Assembly: GCA_002270565.1 (NCBI GenBank)
Contig: NQMI01000182.1
Span: forward strand, 19,420-83,419
DNA length: 64,000 nt
Direction: 5' to 3'
Origin: Stenocarpella maydis
Lineage: Eukaryota > Ascomycota > Sordariomycetes > Diaporthales > Diaporthaceae
Shown here: positions 32,884 to 44,644 of the stretch, one piece after another
Position numbering within the stretch: the stretch's first letter is position 1
How the letters are laid out: each line of letters starts with the position of its first letter
Notes under the pieces: model-generated
Seen by the model: only the letters and a program-made list of their open reading frames with translations
The model's database searches: none
Told to the model about the DNA's origin: nothing
Made by a program: the position numbers and the translations under genes

Positions 32884-33198
32884 CTAGAAAAGTTTTGCTT
32901 CCTGGGCCGAGGCCGAGAAGGCGAAACGGTTTCTTGAGAAGAAGCTGCCTGGGCTTCGTGTTCGGTGTGGGCGGGACACTTGAAAGACGCTGAGCCACTT
33001 CTTATACAGGAAATTTATCTCGTGGATGCGCCGCGTGCGGTTGGCGTTGAACTCGTGCCACTTGAGCGGGAGCGAGGTGAAGAGCGTGTACCATGGCCCG
33101 GGTAAGCTGGCAGAGGGCGAGCGCAGGCGTCGTAGGATGGATATGCCCGCGAGCAGCAGCAGACAGGGCCCGATGAAGAAGGGGGAGAGGAGCAACAT
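32884..33198 (-). pseudogene. Truncated cytochrome P450, N-terminal fragment only
   Basis: The minus-strand frame starts with a membrane anchor (MLLLSPFFIGPCLLLLAG), a basic stop-transfer (RRLRSPSA) and the P450 hinge LPGPWYTLFTSLPLKWHEF followed by RRIHEI. After about 60 residues the P450 similarity ends, and the frame runs into AT-rich sequence at 32880. None of the I-helix, ExxR or haem-binding parts exist nearby on this strand. It is therefore a 5' remnant, unrelated in its detailed sequence to the adjacent intact P450. Confidence 0.65.
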
Positions 33199-34650
33199 CC
33201 TGAGAGCTGCTACCCGAGGCTCGCCCTACCCAAGTCGTGAGCAGCCTAGAGTCGCCTCGAGCTCAATCCGTCATGGAATTCCAGTGTCCGAGGGAGCTCT
33301 CAGGAATCCGGGACAGAGTCTCAGCAGCTTAGGGTTGCTATTGCCCCTCCTGCTACCTGAGTAGAACTCAACAAGGACTCGGTCTCAGGGACCGCAAGCA
33401 GGACCGGGCACGTTCTCGGCCCAAAATCCCCAATGCGTGGCGGGTTTGGTCTCCGAGGGATTGATCACCTGGGACAGCAACAGAGGATCGTCGCGCCCAA
33501 CCAGCAAAGTTTAGTTATATCTGCTAGCAGTGCAGGTCATAAATAAGTTGGGGTATGCTTTCGACCCTGCCTTGGTAGCAATAATGCCCAAATTAAAGAC
33601 CTTGTCCCCGTGCGAGAAAGATGGCAGCTAAGTTAGTCACATTCTCGGCATTCCTTATCACATGCAGCGGACAAGCCCGGCCGGCAATCGGCTCCGAATC
33701 GGAAGACATCTGTCTCGTGGTCATTTGGCCCAGGGATTCACGGTTCACAAAGATTATGCTGTGCCTTCTTCCAAATTTGCATGGGACCCTTGCCCCAAGC
33801 AATCCTACCACAGTCCAGTCGGCCAACAACGTTTGGCCCACCTTACCTTACCTGCTGCGTATCATATATACACGTCAATCTATAATTAGGGCAGTCTCTG
33901 CCGGGCGCCTGAGTTCAGGTATAGACTTCTGCAGAACCCGTCACCACCTGATTATTGGCTGCTGCAGACAGAAATACTTCAGCTCAAGACTGCCAGATAT
34001 GTGAAGGGAGGGTAGACACCGATAAATAAAGAAATAAAAACAATAATAAAAAAAAAACCCAAACATCAGGTCCAGTTTACCTTATCGACGGGCTGGTGAT
34101 TTCAGTCCCTTTTCTGCCGCATCCTGATAATAAATTTGATCCAAGTCTCTCCTTCGCACTAGGTAGTCGTGGCCAGGTGCTGATCCCCTCGCAGACGGCA
34201 CTAAAACCTACCGTCTAAGTACCACCACCCCAGACCCATGGCCCACGTGTGCACACTGATCTACTGCTTTCACTGAACCATCTGGTCCAATTGCAGCCAT
34301 GATCCCTCAAATAACCAACCCATTGATGTACCCAGCCCGGGCCATCGGTTCATCAACACTTTTCTCCGGCCACTTGCAGTAGAGCGCATCAAATAAAGCT
34401 TGAGACTTTGTTCAATCCATAACGCAGACTTCGGTACACCAGAGTAAGCTATAGCCCACTCCAGTGAGGCGTGTCCTAGCTATTTTATGTAATAGTTCGA
34501 AAATCGTGATATCGTAGAATACCGGTGTTCTCTAGGTCAGCTTGTGAGCTAGAATGATACTATTTATCTTCATGGCATAAGAAACGGTATATCTTCCAGG
34601 TCATGGCAATGACTTGCTAAATGCGGTCTAATGAAGAGCATCAATGATAT

Positions 34651-34739
34651 AACGTACCCAGCCCACATTCAGCACACTCTTCAAGCAGGTGTGTTTGTGC
34701 GCTGAATCAGGGGTGTGCTGAAAATGAGCTGGGCACGTT
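34651..34739. repeat. 89-bp foldback / miniature inverted-repeat element
   Basis: Arms of 27 bases, 34651-34677 and 34713-34739, are inverted copies with four mismatches (both outer ends read AACGT on their own strand, both inner ends CAGCACAC). A 35-base spacer separates them. Outside the arms the sequence reads GATAT on the left and TATCT on the right, extending the palindrome loosely. It is either a tiny MITE or a strong hairpin. Confidence 0.65.
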
Positions 34740-35456
34740 ATCTACTAGGTTACTCGGTATTAGGTTAGAAGTGACTAGTTCGCACTGAGAATTTTAGGGT
34801 CAGCCGAATGTAGATGGATTTCTGTGAAAAGAATCTATGGAAGAAGAAATAATCTTTCAACCGGTTAGCCGCGGGAGCCTGTTATACTGGTGCTGTTTAA
34901 GCCATCACTTCAAAAAATGGTGAGAGCCTAGTATGAAAGTTAATTCCCCCCTCCCCCCCGAGACATCTTGAGAACACGCGCTGCAGAGCAGTTGCTTATT
35001 AGTGAGTCGCCCGGGCTATTTACTTACCCTGCTTTAATGCATGCAGCTGCCCATCACACCGCACACATGGCGTCCTCCCGGGGGAGCCTGCCTCGCTCTT
35101 CCTTCGCGCGGGTCTTACTTATGATAGTGGCCAGGCCGGTTGTGGGGCCCCGGTTCTTCGGCAACTGGGTGGCGGGTGGGTTTGATTATAATATCGGGTA
35201 AGCCACATAGCTCCTCGACCTGTACACGTTTGTTTTGACGGTCCGAGGGTTCGTTCACATGTGCACGCACTCTCCGTGCCGGTGGAAGCACTTTTGCGTC
35301 ATGTTTTTTATGGTAGATGGACACCCTGCACGCTTGGCTGGCTTGTCGTCTACTAGTACGGACGCTTGGTTTTGAAACGCCATGGGGGCCGGGCGTCTGC
35401 TTGATACTCCAGGGCTGCGATGTCTTGGGGAGTATAACTAATCAACCTGGAGTCAT

Positions 35457-35487
35457 GTGCGTGTGCGTGTGCGTGTGTGTGTGTGTA
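35457..35487. repeat. GT/GC microsatellite
   Basis: Tandem GT with interspersed GC dinucleotides. A second purer GC then GT run lies 105 bases downstream at 35592-35616. Confidence 0.8.
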
Positions 35488-38400
35488 GCTCTTGACAGGT
35501 GCTCTGGCTTTTGCTCCCTCGGGGGACATGGCCGGTGGATGCCTTTGTGCTGTCAGGCCGCAGGGGTGAGAAACACCACCCTGTTTGCGTCTGCGCGCGC
35601 GCGCGCGTGTGTGTGTTCGTGTCTGGCAATTAGTATACGCGGGCAATGGCACGGTCTTCTTATGCCAGATATCAGCGGTGCCATGGTTTCGAAAGCCTGG
35701 AGGATTGGCTATCGTGGTGGCTGAGGTGGGATCGTGCTGATCTCGGAGCATTTGTGTTCCACAAGGGCTGCTACCCAATGGCCGCCTGAGGAGCAGAGGC
35801 GACGTAACTGTAGTATCATGGCGTTATTGCGTACGGTTGGGGTTTGCCTTCTGTTCTCGAGCGTGGCGGGCAGGCACGTGGTACACATATCCTTGCCTCG
35901 TGGCTCGCCTCGATGTTCAGGGCATATATTTCGATGCCTATTATGGGTACTCCTGGAAGTCCAAGGGACGGAGCGTTGTGTGTCGGCACATATACTATGG
36001 GGTTGAAATGCCACGCTTGCAGGACCAGGGAAGCATCAAGTCTGGCGTGGACTTCGGAGATGGATCAGCCGGCCAACAGGTGTTCTCCTGCAGCACTTAT
36101 CACTCTTCGTCCAAACCTCGAAGCCAAAACGCTCTAGGCTGCAGAGCTCTGAGGGTGCCATGTACTATTATCTCCCTGTGGTGGTGTGCAAAACCGAGTA
36201 TGGAATGCATAAAGGTTTCCAAAAGCTGACAACGCCAGTTATGATTGTACATAAATCACTACAGAGGAGTTGACCGACCCCATTGACCAATCTCGATCCC
36301 CCCTTACCCCCTTGAGGTCACACGCCCACGACACTCCCCAAGGCTCCTCGCTCTACCCCAAGATACATGCAGCCGATAAATAAGCTTATACATAGTGTTG
36401 TACTGAAACAGGTTAGTGAGGCCAGGCCTGGCAGCGGTGCAACCCTGGCTCGGATCGTGACGCCAGCCCTGGATGGGGATTTGAGGAACAGCATTTCCAA
36501 CCCCCTCCCCCCACCCCGGGGAAGTGCAGGAGAATTCCGGCGCGAGCTTCAAATCTGCCACGTAATATGGGCCAACTGCGCCCTTTCCACATGTATGTTA
36601 GCTTCAGCTCTAGAGGGGAGAAGGATTTCGTGGCTGCCTGTGGTGGCTTGTCTCTGGGTTGCTCAGCAGACAGGAGCCGACTAGAATTTCGGAGTCAGAG
36701 AGAAAATGCTGTTAACTCTGGTTCGTATAATTATACCATTCTCTTCGCCCACACCTACATTGTAGGGGGCCGGTCCCATACAGCGAGAGCGTTTTGAGAG
36801 AGACTTGGACCCTCAGGTCCGATGGAAATCAGTCCTCAGCATTATCGCTCTGCCTGTAGCCCCATCGATTTCTGAGATTTGCCTTCAGGAATCCGAGTCC
36901 CTCTCTATCAGTTATATTTAGCATGTCGTTCGCCATCAGCATCTGCTACGTGGGCAGTGTTCCCAGAAATATTTCTGGCGGTGTTTCGCGTGAGGTTATG
37001 AGATCTGTGTCGAGCTCCCTGCTAAATCGGGCTTTCCATGAAGCAATAATCTCTGTTATTTCGTCTTTCTATGCAGCCTTAGTCCGGGGATGTTTTCCGG
37101 ACTCGATCGGGCAGGACGTGATTCAGAGCCCAATCCATCAGACATTCAATGTTGAAACCTGGCTGTCCATCCTGGGAATGTCTTCAGTGACACTTTCGTC
37201 CCGGAAGCTCCTTAAATAGAAGAAAACGAAATGCTCGGTGACCCCTGCCAGGTAAAATTTGTCCTTACAACACCATACGTTGCCGGCAAGGAGGTCATTG
37301 GGAATTTCTGGCAATCAGGCGGTCTATGAAAACATCTTGTGGTTGTTCTTAACCATATTTAGCCCCATCGAGGTTCATGCAGGCTCTCTGTTTGAAGCTC
37401 AGGATGATGACCTGGACCAGAGAACATGTTAAAGTCTCCGCATATGTTTCTGTCAGATGAAGACCTGATATGACAGTCTGCTGTGTGAATTTGATCGGCA
37501 TCTCCCTTTGTCCCTGTAGCCCCTAGAGCCGAGACATCAACACAATAACTCTTTCAATGCTAGTTGGAAGACAGCCTAACTGAAACCTTCCATATCCTGA
37601 GAAGCAGCATGCGGAAATACCCCTTGAAATTTTGCATCAAGCGCCTCGGGGTGTACCAGAAGAAACGATCTGATGTGGGGCGCAGTGACGGTGCGTGTAT
37701 CAAGTATTTGGGAGTCCGAGTGTACTAAGAAGCCAGCAGAGTACTATAGCCCAATGTGCTCGAGTGAAGTGTAGGAACGAGTAAGGTCAAGTTCCGCGAG
37801 GGGCAATGTCTGTGCCTCTCTGGCGGGCAGCGCGGAAGGATCCGCAGATTTTCCCAGTGTGATGGTAGCGCGGCCTAAAGGTTGACTTTGTATATGGCCT
37901 ACGACGGTCCATCCACATCAGCTGTAGCATGTATACTGTGCAGGAATAAGAATGAAGGCTCCGTTGGTATTCGGCTAACAAATCGCATCATTACTTACCC
38001 CTCGAACCCCCCCCCCCAGTATTATCGCATCGTGGATGGTAAAGTCACCAAGCCTCAGCGAACTGCACAGACTTATCTTGCTCGCCATCGGGCAGTCTTA
38101 CTGCTGCCTCAATGACCATCGAAACCTAGCCTGCCGTTGAGGGCAGCACTTGGCTTTGGAACCGGTAGCCGCGAAGCCAGACCATTTCGCAAAATCTCAT
38201 TTATTGCACCATCTGGTTTCTGCCACGTTTCTGCCTGATGTAGAAGTGGCCGAAAGCTCACGACGTGGGTGCTTGCGTTCTCGATATGATGTGGATACGT
38301 GTGACTCGTTCCAAAAAGACCTGTCGTGGTCCCAGGCGTACGTACCTAGGTAGTTTCGAGAGCGTCAATTCCAGGCTCGTACAGGGCAAGAAGTGGTCTA

Positions 38401-38674
38401 ATTGCAAAGTCCCGGCCAGCAGCTTCTTGGCCACTGTTTCCGGCGATGAGATTGGAGCCACTGTTGCCTATAGTAGTGATCTCTAAATGTTGTCTTTCTT
38501 GTTCATAGTAGACCCACTGTCACATGGATATCCTCGGAGGCCACATAGAATCTCGAATTTCTGAAGTACCTTTTGCACCATTATGCTCAAGTGGGGCTAT
38601 TTCAACGTCCAGTGTCCGTTTAGCCCGGGCTCCGAAATGCACATGCATTCGCAAGATGCCCATATCTTCGTGTC

Positions 38675-39273
38675 TCAATATCGCCCGTTACTTGGCATCT
38701 GTTGTTGAGGCTGTGGCAATAACTTGTTAAAATGCTGGCGGAATTATGGTACTATTGGTCTCGGGCAAGCTTACCTCGCCGGAAGAAAAGAAAGAGCCGC
38801 CATGGTCGCTGAAGAAACAGCCCTGATTGCTGGAAAAGCAACATCCACCAGTGTCACTGAAACAGCAGCCGCCAGTGTCACTGAAACAGCACCCTCCACG
38901 GTCGCTGAAGCAACAGCCTCCAGTTGTGCTACAACAGAAACCGGCACTATCGTCGTAGTTGTTCCGAGTATCGGCGGTCGCGGCAACAGACATAGGCTGC
39001 TGTGGCGCATAGGCCTCGTTCTCGGGCCTTGTGCGAGGTACAAGGGTGTTGATGCTAGGCCCGTTACTGGTTGAGAAACTGCTCAAAATGGCAGATGGGT
39101 TCCTCGTCTTTAAGCAGCATTCAGACCTTTTTTTTTTCTATTCTTTTGTCTGTTTCTATTGTGTATGGCGGCGGTGGTGATCCCAAGTCCTGCACTGGGG
39201 TGGGCGTTTGGTGTTGGTGGTCGCCGTATTCTCGGACGAAAGAGCCCTGTGGGGTCGGCGAATTTTGTTGCAT
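38675..39273 (-). CDS. Small cysteine-rich protein with GGCCFSD tandem repeats
   Basis: A likely small gene. The ATG at 39273 starts a hydrophilic, proline-rich segment (MQQNSPTPQG, GSPPPPYT). After an intron whose donor may be GTCTGA at 39126, the frame at about 39080-38775 reads NTLVPRTRPENEAYAPQQP and then a tandem block of 8-residue units GGCCFSDT (four good copies plus two eroded ones, GCFFSDH and GSFFSS). A second intron (38774-38711, GTAAGC..CAG) joins a last exon, PQQQMPSNGRY and stop. The Pro/Gln-rich head followed by a Cys-rich tail recalls CYSTM-type small membrane-associated proteins. The first splice junction is not resolved: no GT/AG pair near the A-run keeps the frame exactly, so a homopolymer length error at 39128-39137 or another start is possible. 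Function unknown. Confidence 0.5.
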
Positions 39274-40123
39274 TGTTACCAAGTGACAGCGAGAACGAAG
39301 CTGTCTCGAGACAGCCAGTTCTTCGGAAAGAAGCTTTGGTGGACCTGTTAGTAGCTTGTACACAATGCAGAGTGCAGGAGCGCGCAAGCCTCTAGACCTT
39401 CATCTTCACAAGGCCTCTTCGAGGGAGTCCAGGGGGTTCGCCATTATATCACACACCTTTTCCTAGGCTTTTTCTTGGGCTCATGATCTTAGCTTGTATG
39501 CAGCTCACTGAATCAAGTTTAGACAGTAAGCATGGTGGTGTGAGATTGCAGTTAAACGGAGCGAGCTAAGCCACATGGAGCATCGTTGCTGACTGTGTCT
39601 GGGGCTGTGTGGCAACACGGCAGGCAGCAACACGTGGAACGTTCAGCGGTGATACCTTTGGGCTACGCAAGCTGGAGGATCAGAAGAGTCAAACCATTAT
39701 TTATCAACAGAGGCGTGTCACGGTGGAACATGATATTTGGAAAGGTTATTTCCTTGTTACGATTGGTATGGGTGTATGGACATGTGCTCGACCACTGCCA
39801 AAGTCGTTTCGGGTATGCAGCCGTGAAGCATGCCACGCGATGGAGATGTGCGTAGAACCTAAAGACTGGAGACCAAAGCTGTCACAGCCCTTAAAGAAGA
39901 CATTCCCCCTCCAGAATCGACAGTTTTCCAAACCCAGAACTCCACCACTTGCAAGCAGCTATGACCAGAATGAACCGTGCGAACAAAAGTCAAAATGGTA
40001 GACTTCCTATTCCGAGTCGACTTGGACCGCAAAAACACTACGGGGATGATGGTGAGCGTGAGGAATTGATAGAAAGGACTCGCGGTGCAAATGACTTACG
40101 AAATCATTTGAACCATACTTGAT
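39274..40123. other. Intergenic, no gene seen
   Basis: Upstream region of the cysteine-rich gene and downstream region of the small basic protein gene. Frames here have no recognisable similarity. Confidence 0.45.
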
Positions 40124-40731
40124 TCAGATGAAGGCAGTGGCCTCGTCGTCGGACTCCTCCTTCTTGGCCATTTCCTTCTTGCCATTCTTCTTGGAGGCGG
40201 ACTTGGACTTCTTCGACGGAGACTCGTTGTCAGCATCGCCGTCGGCAACCGCCGCAGCGGTGGCCTGTTTGCGCTTGGACGGGGTCGCCTTCTTGGGGAC
40301 AGCCTCTCCCATGACCTTTCTCTTGACGTTGTTGATGCTGACCGAGGCTGAGGAGCTGTTCTTGAAGCCGTACATCTCAGCAAACTTCTTGTAGTCAACC
40401 TGATTACCAAGACTGTCAACCGCGATCTCGTTTCCGTGCCGAATGGGGCCATAGCATTAAAAGGTCAGCGTGGTTAAGGGAGGTGTTTTGGTGCACTTTT
40501 TGTCGGGTTATGGCGAAGGAGTACGGGCAGAGACAACATTCAAGCAAACGACTCCATAAAACACTCATTTACGGCGGAAACACGGTGGAGGGAAGGCAGC
40601 ATCTGAAGAGGAAGGACGCAACTCACCTTTGGGAATCCTCCCTCAGCGCAGCGCAAAGCGCCGATCAGCAACTGCATGTCACGATCGGACATTGCGGGCA
40701 CCTCGATGGACTTGGTCGTCTGCTGAGACAT
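40124..40731 (-). CDS. Small basic nuclear-type protein, fungal-specific
   Basis: Two exons (40731-40627 and 40399-40124) give 126 residues. The 227 bp intron has GTGAGT and a CAG acceptor and joins PK to VDYKKFAEMYGF in phase. The N-terminal ~65 residues (SDRDMQLLIGALRCAEGG, VDYKKFAEMYGFKNSSSASVSINNVKRKV) match the fold pattern of short fungal Myb/SANT- or histone-linker-like proteins that begin with a helical 'DMxLL..AL.C' segment. The rest is low-complexity and lysine/serine/acidic (KKATPSKRKQ, SPSKKSKSASKKNGKK), typical of nuclear DNA-binding tails. No catalytic residues are seen. A role in chromatin binding is inference from composition. The ATG at 40731 has good context and the gene appears intact. 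Confidence 0.75.
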
Positions 40732-43700
40732 GATGATGATGACGAAGATAGAGACGATGGTAAAGGTTGAGCGTTGTTTGGATGGTGGCTGAGTGTCGCA
40801 GTTGTGGTGTCGTTGATGGATTGTTGACGATGGAAAGCTTTAGCGGTCGTGGTAAAAGGAAATAAAAGGGCTGCTGCGGGGAAATTTAGTTGGTGTTTTA
40901 TGTGGGCGGTTAGGGAAGATCCAGAAGCTCCTGCTATGTCAACGCTAAACCCAGAGCTTCTGAAATTCTCAGAACGGCCTTGAAGGTCATGCTTCGTCAT
41001 GCAAATACGGTCACTGGGGTGCATTTCTACGAAGAAGATATTGACGTATCCTCCTTTCCTACAGACGATTCCGCCTCGGATAATGAACGCTTTTGGAGTG
41101 ATCAGGCGGAGGCCACGTCTCTAGAAATTATTCCACCCCAACTGTACGTACTTGTAGCGGCTGCCCCTCAGAGTTGATCGCCCAGCCAGCCACCCATGAA
41201 GGGTGATTACGGGCACCGTTGAGCCACAAGCTCTTACTCCACAAATGTCCACAAAATAACCCGTGGAAGAGTATAGAGGATGTGTAAAACCATTTAATCT
41301 ACGCATTGACGGTGACTCCCCAGATGTCTTCGCGGTTAGGGGCGGGAAACCAGCTGTTTCCCCAGCCTATGAGTATAAGTAAGTGGTTATTTCTTGGTGG
41401 CATGTGTGTATTCTGCGTAGTGGTAGCCCTTGGTTCCTCCTTGTTCACTCAAGGTCTCGGGGTTGTTTGCTCGCCAACGGGGTAGGTCAACTCCGGACTA
41501 CTTCTTCCAGTCTCGTCAGTAGAGTTCAATTCCCAGGTAGTAGGCCACACCGGCACTCAGGCCAAAGGATTGTGTTGCAATGTTTATTTTCTGGGCCTCA
41601 CAAAGGTCAACACCTCTCTTTAATCACGTGTCATGGGTAGTTCCAAGCTTCCCAAAGCCGGAAGTGAGGGGACGAGGGTTTTTGCCATGTCGTTGTGGCC
41701 TGAAGCGAAAGTGTTAGCCTACTGTGGCATGCTAGACACTGGAGCACAGCAGAAGGCCCAGTCAGGGTGCATCCACGTGTCAATTTCTAGCCTGAGGCTA
41801 GTAGCGAAGTCTGGCCAGAAGTATAATGCGTTTTTCAGCGGAGCGGGACGTGGATCGAGCTTGATATGCGGCTCGTGTAGCGTTCTTACTACGATTCATT
41901 TCGCCGAAGTTATCTTAACGTAGATTGGTCCGTTAAGGATTCTTAAAGCTGCATTGGTCGGTTCAAATGTACCTCTGGAAGTATTTAGCCGAAGAGTGGG
42001 GACTGTCGTTGAAAACGGAGCTAATTAGATAAGCTCTTTATTGCTGCCCTTCGTTGCTGCCCTTTGCCGCCCTCTTCGTCGAGGCCCTCTTCGTAAGGAC
42101 CTCTCCCTTGAGGCCCTCTCAGTTCAGACCCTCTTCGTCCAGGCCTTTTTCGTCAGGCCCTCTTCGCGGGGGCTCCTTCGCCTAAGGTACGTAATATTCG
42201 ATCTACGTCCCGCTCCGCTGATCCCTTGGCCGCTAGAGATTGACGATTAGTCTAGGGCTGGCAATTCAACTAGCGGCCCACGGTCTATTTTCAGCAACCA
42301 AGCAGCCTGTTTCAGGGTGCATAAACAAAACAGTGACCACCTGAGCAGCCATGCAACCAAGTCCGTGGGATTACCCTGCTACATTCGCTGAGGTGCATGT
42401 GTGGTCTATTTCTGCCGAGGTTTAGCCGGTGCAAGTCTCTGGGCTGCGGATATGGTTGTTGTCCAAATAAGCGGTGGTCTGTGCGAGGAAGTGGGCAGTC
42501 TGTCAGGGGAGGCTGCCTTAACCCAGATGTGCAGCATTGTCAATGCCATTCATGGAATTTCGCATAGATCCTTTGCATTTATATTAGTAATTCCGTGCTA
42601 AGAAAATGGCTGTTGCTGGGCGGCTGTTGCCTTAAACTTTGGTGCATACCAGCAGGTAGTGGAGCCCAGCCTTTGTCAGCGCCCAGAGATATTCCACTGG
42701 AGCCCAACTGTCCGGGCTGGATCAAGACTCCAAAGGGATTGGAACCCATGCTTCTCGCGGTCTTGGTGTTTTATGATCTAATCAGATGTAATTTTGTGGT
42801 TCTGGCAACTGGTGGGTGCCATTGCTCCGCTTTTCCTGAAGTCCTTCCCGCCACAGAGATCATAATTAACGGTATGCAACCAAGCCTTGATGAGTCTTGG
42901 TCAGTCTCTTATCGCTATGGTGACCCATAACGCCCTGCTGGACCATCGCCACGGCTCCCCTAGCCCCAAGATTTCGAGCTATCAGATGAGTTGTTCCTTA
43001 GAATGTCCCATGGCCCATCCCGTTCGTTCGCGAAGAGCTCGCATGAGAATAATTACTGATCCCGAGGCATGTGGGCGTTGTAGTAGCTAGGGAACCGAAA
43101 ACCTTGGAAGCGCTATCGACGGGTTCATCTATGTCGGGAGCGAGACGGTCCTCACGCCCGTCCATCGCGCCACAAGCCCGTCAATCACAGCACCTCTTCA
43201 ATATACCTGGGTACGTCTACCTCACCTCGTCCTGCGCAAGCGGCGAGATCAAATTAGCCCCAATATAGCGCCACGAAGCATTTCTCCTATTCCTGTCCGA
43301 TCATATCCTGGAGTCTGTGACCGGAGTCCAGGGCTACCACCCAGTCCTCATCACGTTGAAGATGACCTGGATCTTCACAGCGATATTTGTCACCAGTCTA
43401 TCTGCCATGAGCAAGGAAGAAGAGCCCGCGATTAGAATTTGATTCTACATCGTGGCCCCCTGGCTCTTGATACGGTGGCTGAGTTGCGTCATTCCCGCTC
43501 AAACTCCTCCCCAGTCGACACTAACATGTCCGCTGGCACTGCTAGGCCATCAAGCTCGTCCGTAACCCCCCCCCCTCAAGTCCTTTGAGGCGCAATTTAA
43601 AGGATGTTAACAGTCGATCATCCACGCCCTGAGATCTGGGCCACTGCTTGAAATTCAGGTTCTCTTGTGCCGTGTCAATTCGGGCCCAATGGCCAAGCGC

Positions 43701-44644
43701 TTTCCCTCTCGATCATCAATCGAATGTCAGGTACAGTCACCCTCTCGTCGAAGCTGCGCCAAAGCCTGCGCGAGCATGTGCCAGATCTCCCGAACAGCCG
43801 TCCCCTCCACGCGAGACCGCAGCGCGAAATTCCAGCTGTAGAAGGCCGCCCAGGATTCGCACAATGGGTGGGCAAGATGGAGACTGAGAAAGCCAACAGA
43901 TACAACCAGACCCTTACGATCTCGCCTCTCCAGGGCTCGATCAATGTGGCAGACGTCCTCCCTCACTTTAGTGCTAGTGTCGATTCGTCCTGCCAACCTT
44001 CATTGCGGCAATGCTTTTGTCGCCCCACTCCGCGCCGACCCGCGCTCATGAGGCCATCATCACAAAGCAAGGTCACGAGCGTGAACGCCATAAGCAAATC
44101 AGAGGACCTCCCGACGACTTCAATGAGGAGGCAACCCGAATCGCGGGCTGGCTGATACTGGAGAGATCCGAACTAAGATGGCTGGAATGCCGCCAGCCTC
44201 GAGATCAAGGCCGAATCATCTTCGAATTCAGGAGGTAGAGACTTCTTCATCATGCCACAAGCTGATCTTCTTCAGAAACGCCTCTGACGACTGCTGTTTG
44301 GGATTTACTGTGTTCTACTGCCATTACCACACGCATTCCATCTTCACGAGTCTTCGAAGATATGAGACTGGCCTGTGAGCAAAGTCTAGCTATACGGCTC
44401 TGCTACGAGATCGGAGCTTTCCTGGGACGATAAATTGATGCGGTGGGTCTTGGCGAGCCGTAAAGCTCTTCTATATCAGCGTCCAGAGTGTTCTGTACAT
44501 GGGATGGCGCGTCAACCGCTCATGTGCAACGCAGCTGCACTCGCTCGTCTCATTCAGTTGTACAAAGAGACCTGTTGGGGGCAACTGACAGAAACCGGAT
44601 GAAACTTCGCTTCGTTTATGATGTATTTCTTCCCATCGCCCCTT
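40732..44644. other. Gene-poor tract, about 3.9 kb
   Basis: Apart from a MITE-like element (41836-42220) no gene is supported. Hydrophobic protein-like stretches occur, for example ITLKMTWIFTAIFVTSLSAMS around 43355-43415, and an open frame at 43667-44155. They are cut by stops or shifts and match no family I recognise. Probably remnants. Confidence 0.45.
41836..42220. mobile_element. MITE-like element with 23-bp terminal inverted repeats
   Basis: The left end 41836-41858 (CAGCGGAGCGGGACGTGG...) and right end 42198-42220 are inverted copies differing at one base or so. The 385 bp between have no transposase. The right half carries an irregular array of GAGGCCCTCTTCGT-like units (about 42060-42170). 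No clear target-site duplication could be identified next to the ends, so superfamily is open. Confidence 0.7.

Larger units (their letters stand above)
33199..38674. other. Gene-poor tract, about 5.5 kb
   Basis: No gene with convincing family similarity or consistent splicing. It contains a small foldback (34651-34739), GT and GC/GT microsatellites (35457-35487, 35592-35616), a homopolymer-rich AT stretch near 34020-34065 and poly-C runs (34953-34962, 38007-38018). A possible signal-peptide-like start at 35818 (MALLRTVGVCLLFSSVAG) leads only to a 62-residue frame and is not supported further. Likely decayed accessory DNA. Confidence 0.5.

Noticed and set aside
35818..36006. Small secreted effector (MALLRTVGVCLLF start)
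   Set aside because: The signal-like start is attractive, but the frame ends after 62 codons without cysteine pattern or splice-supported continuation.
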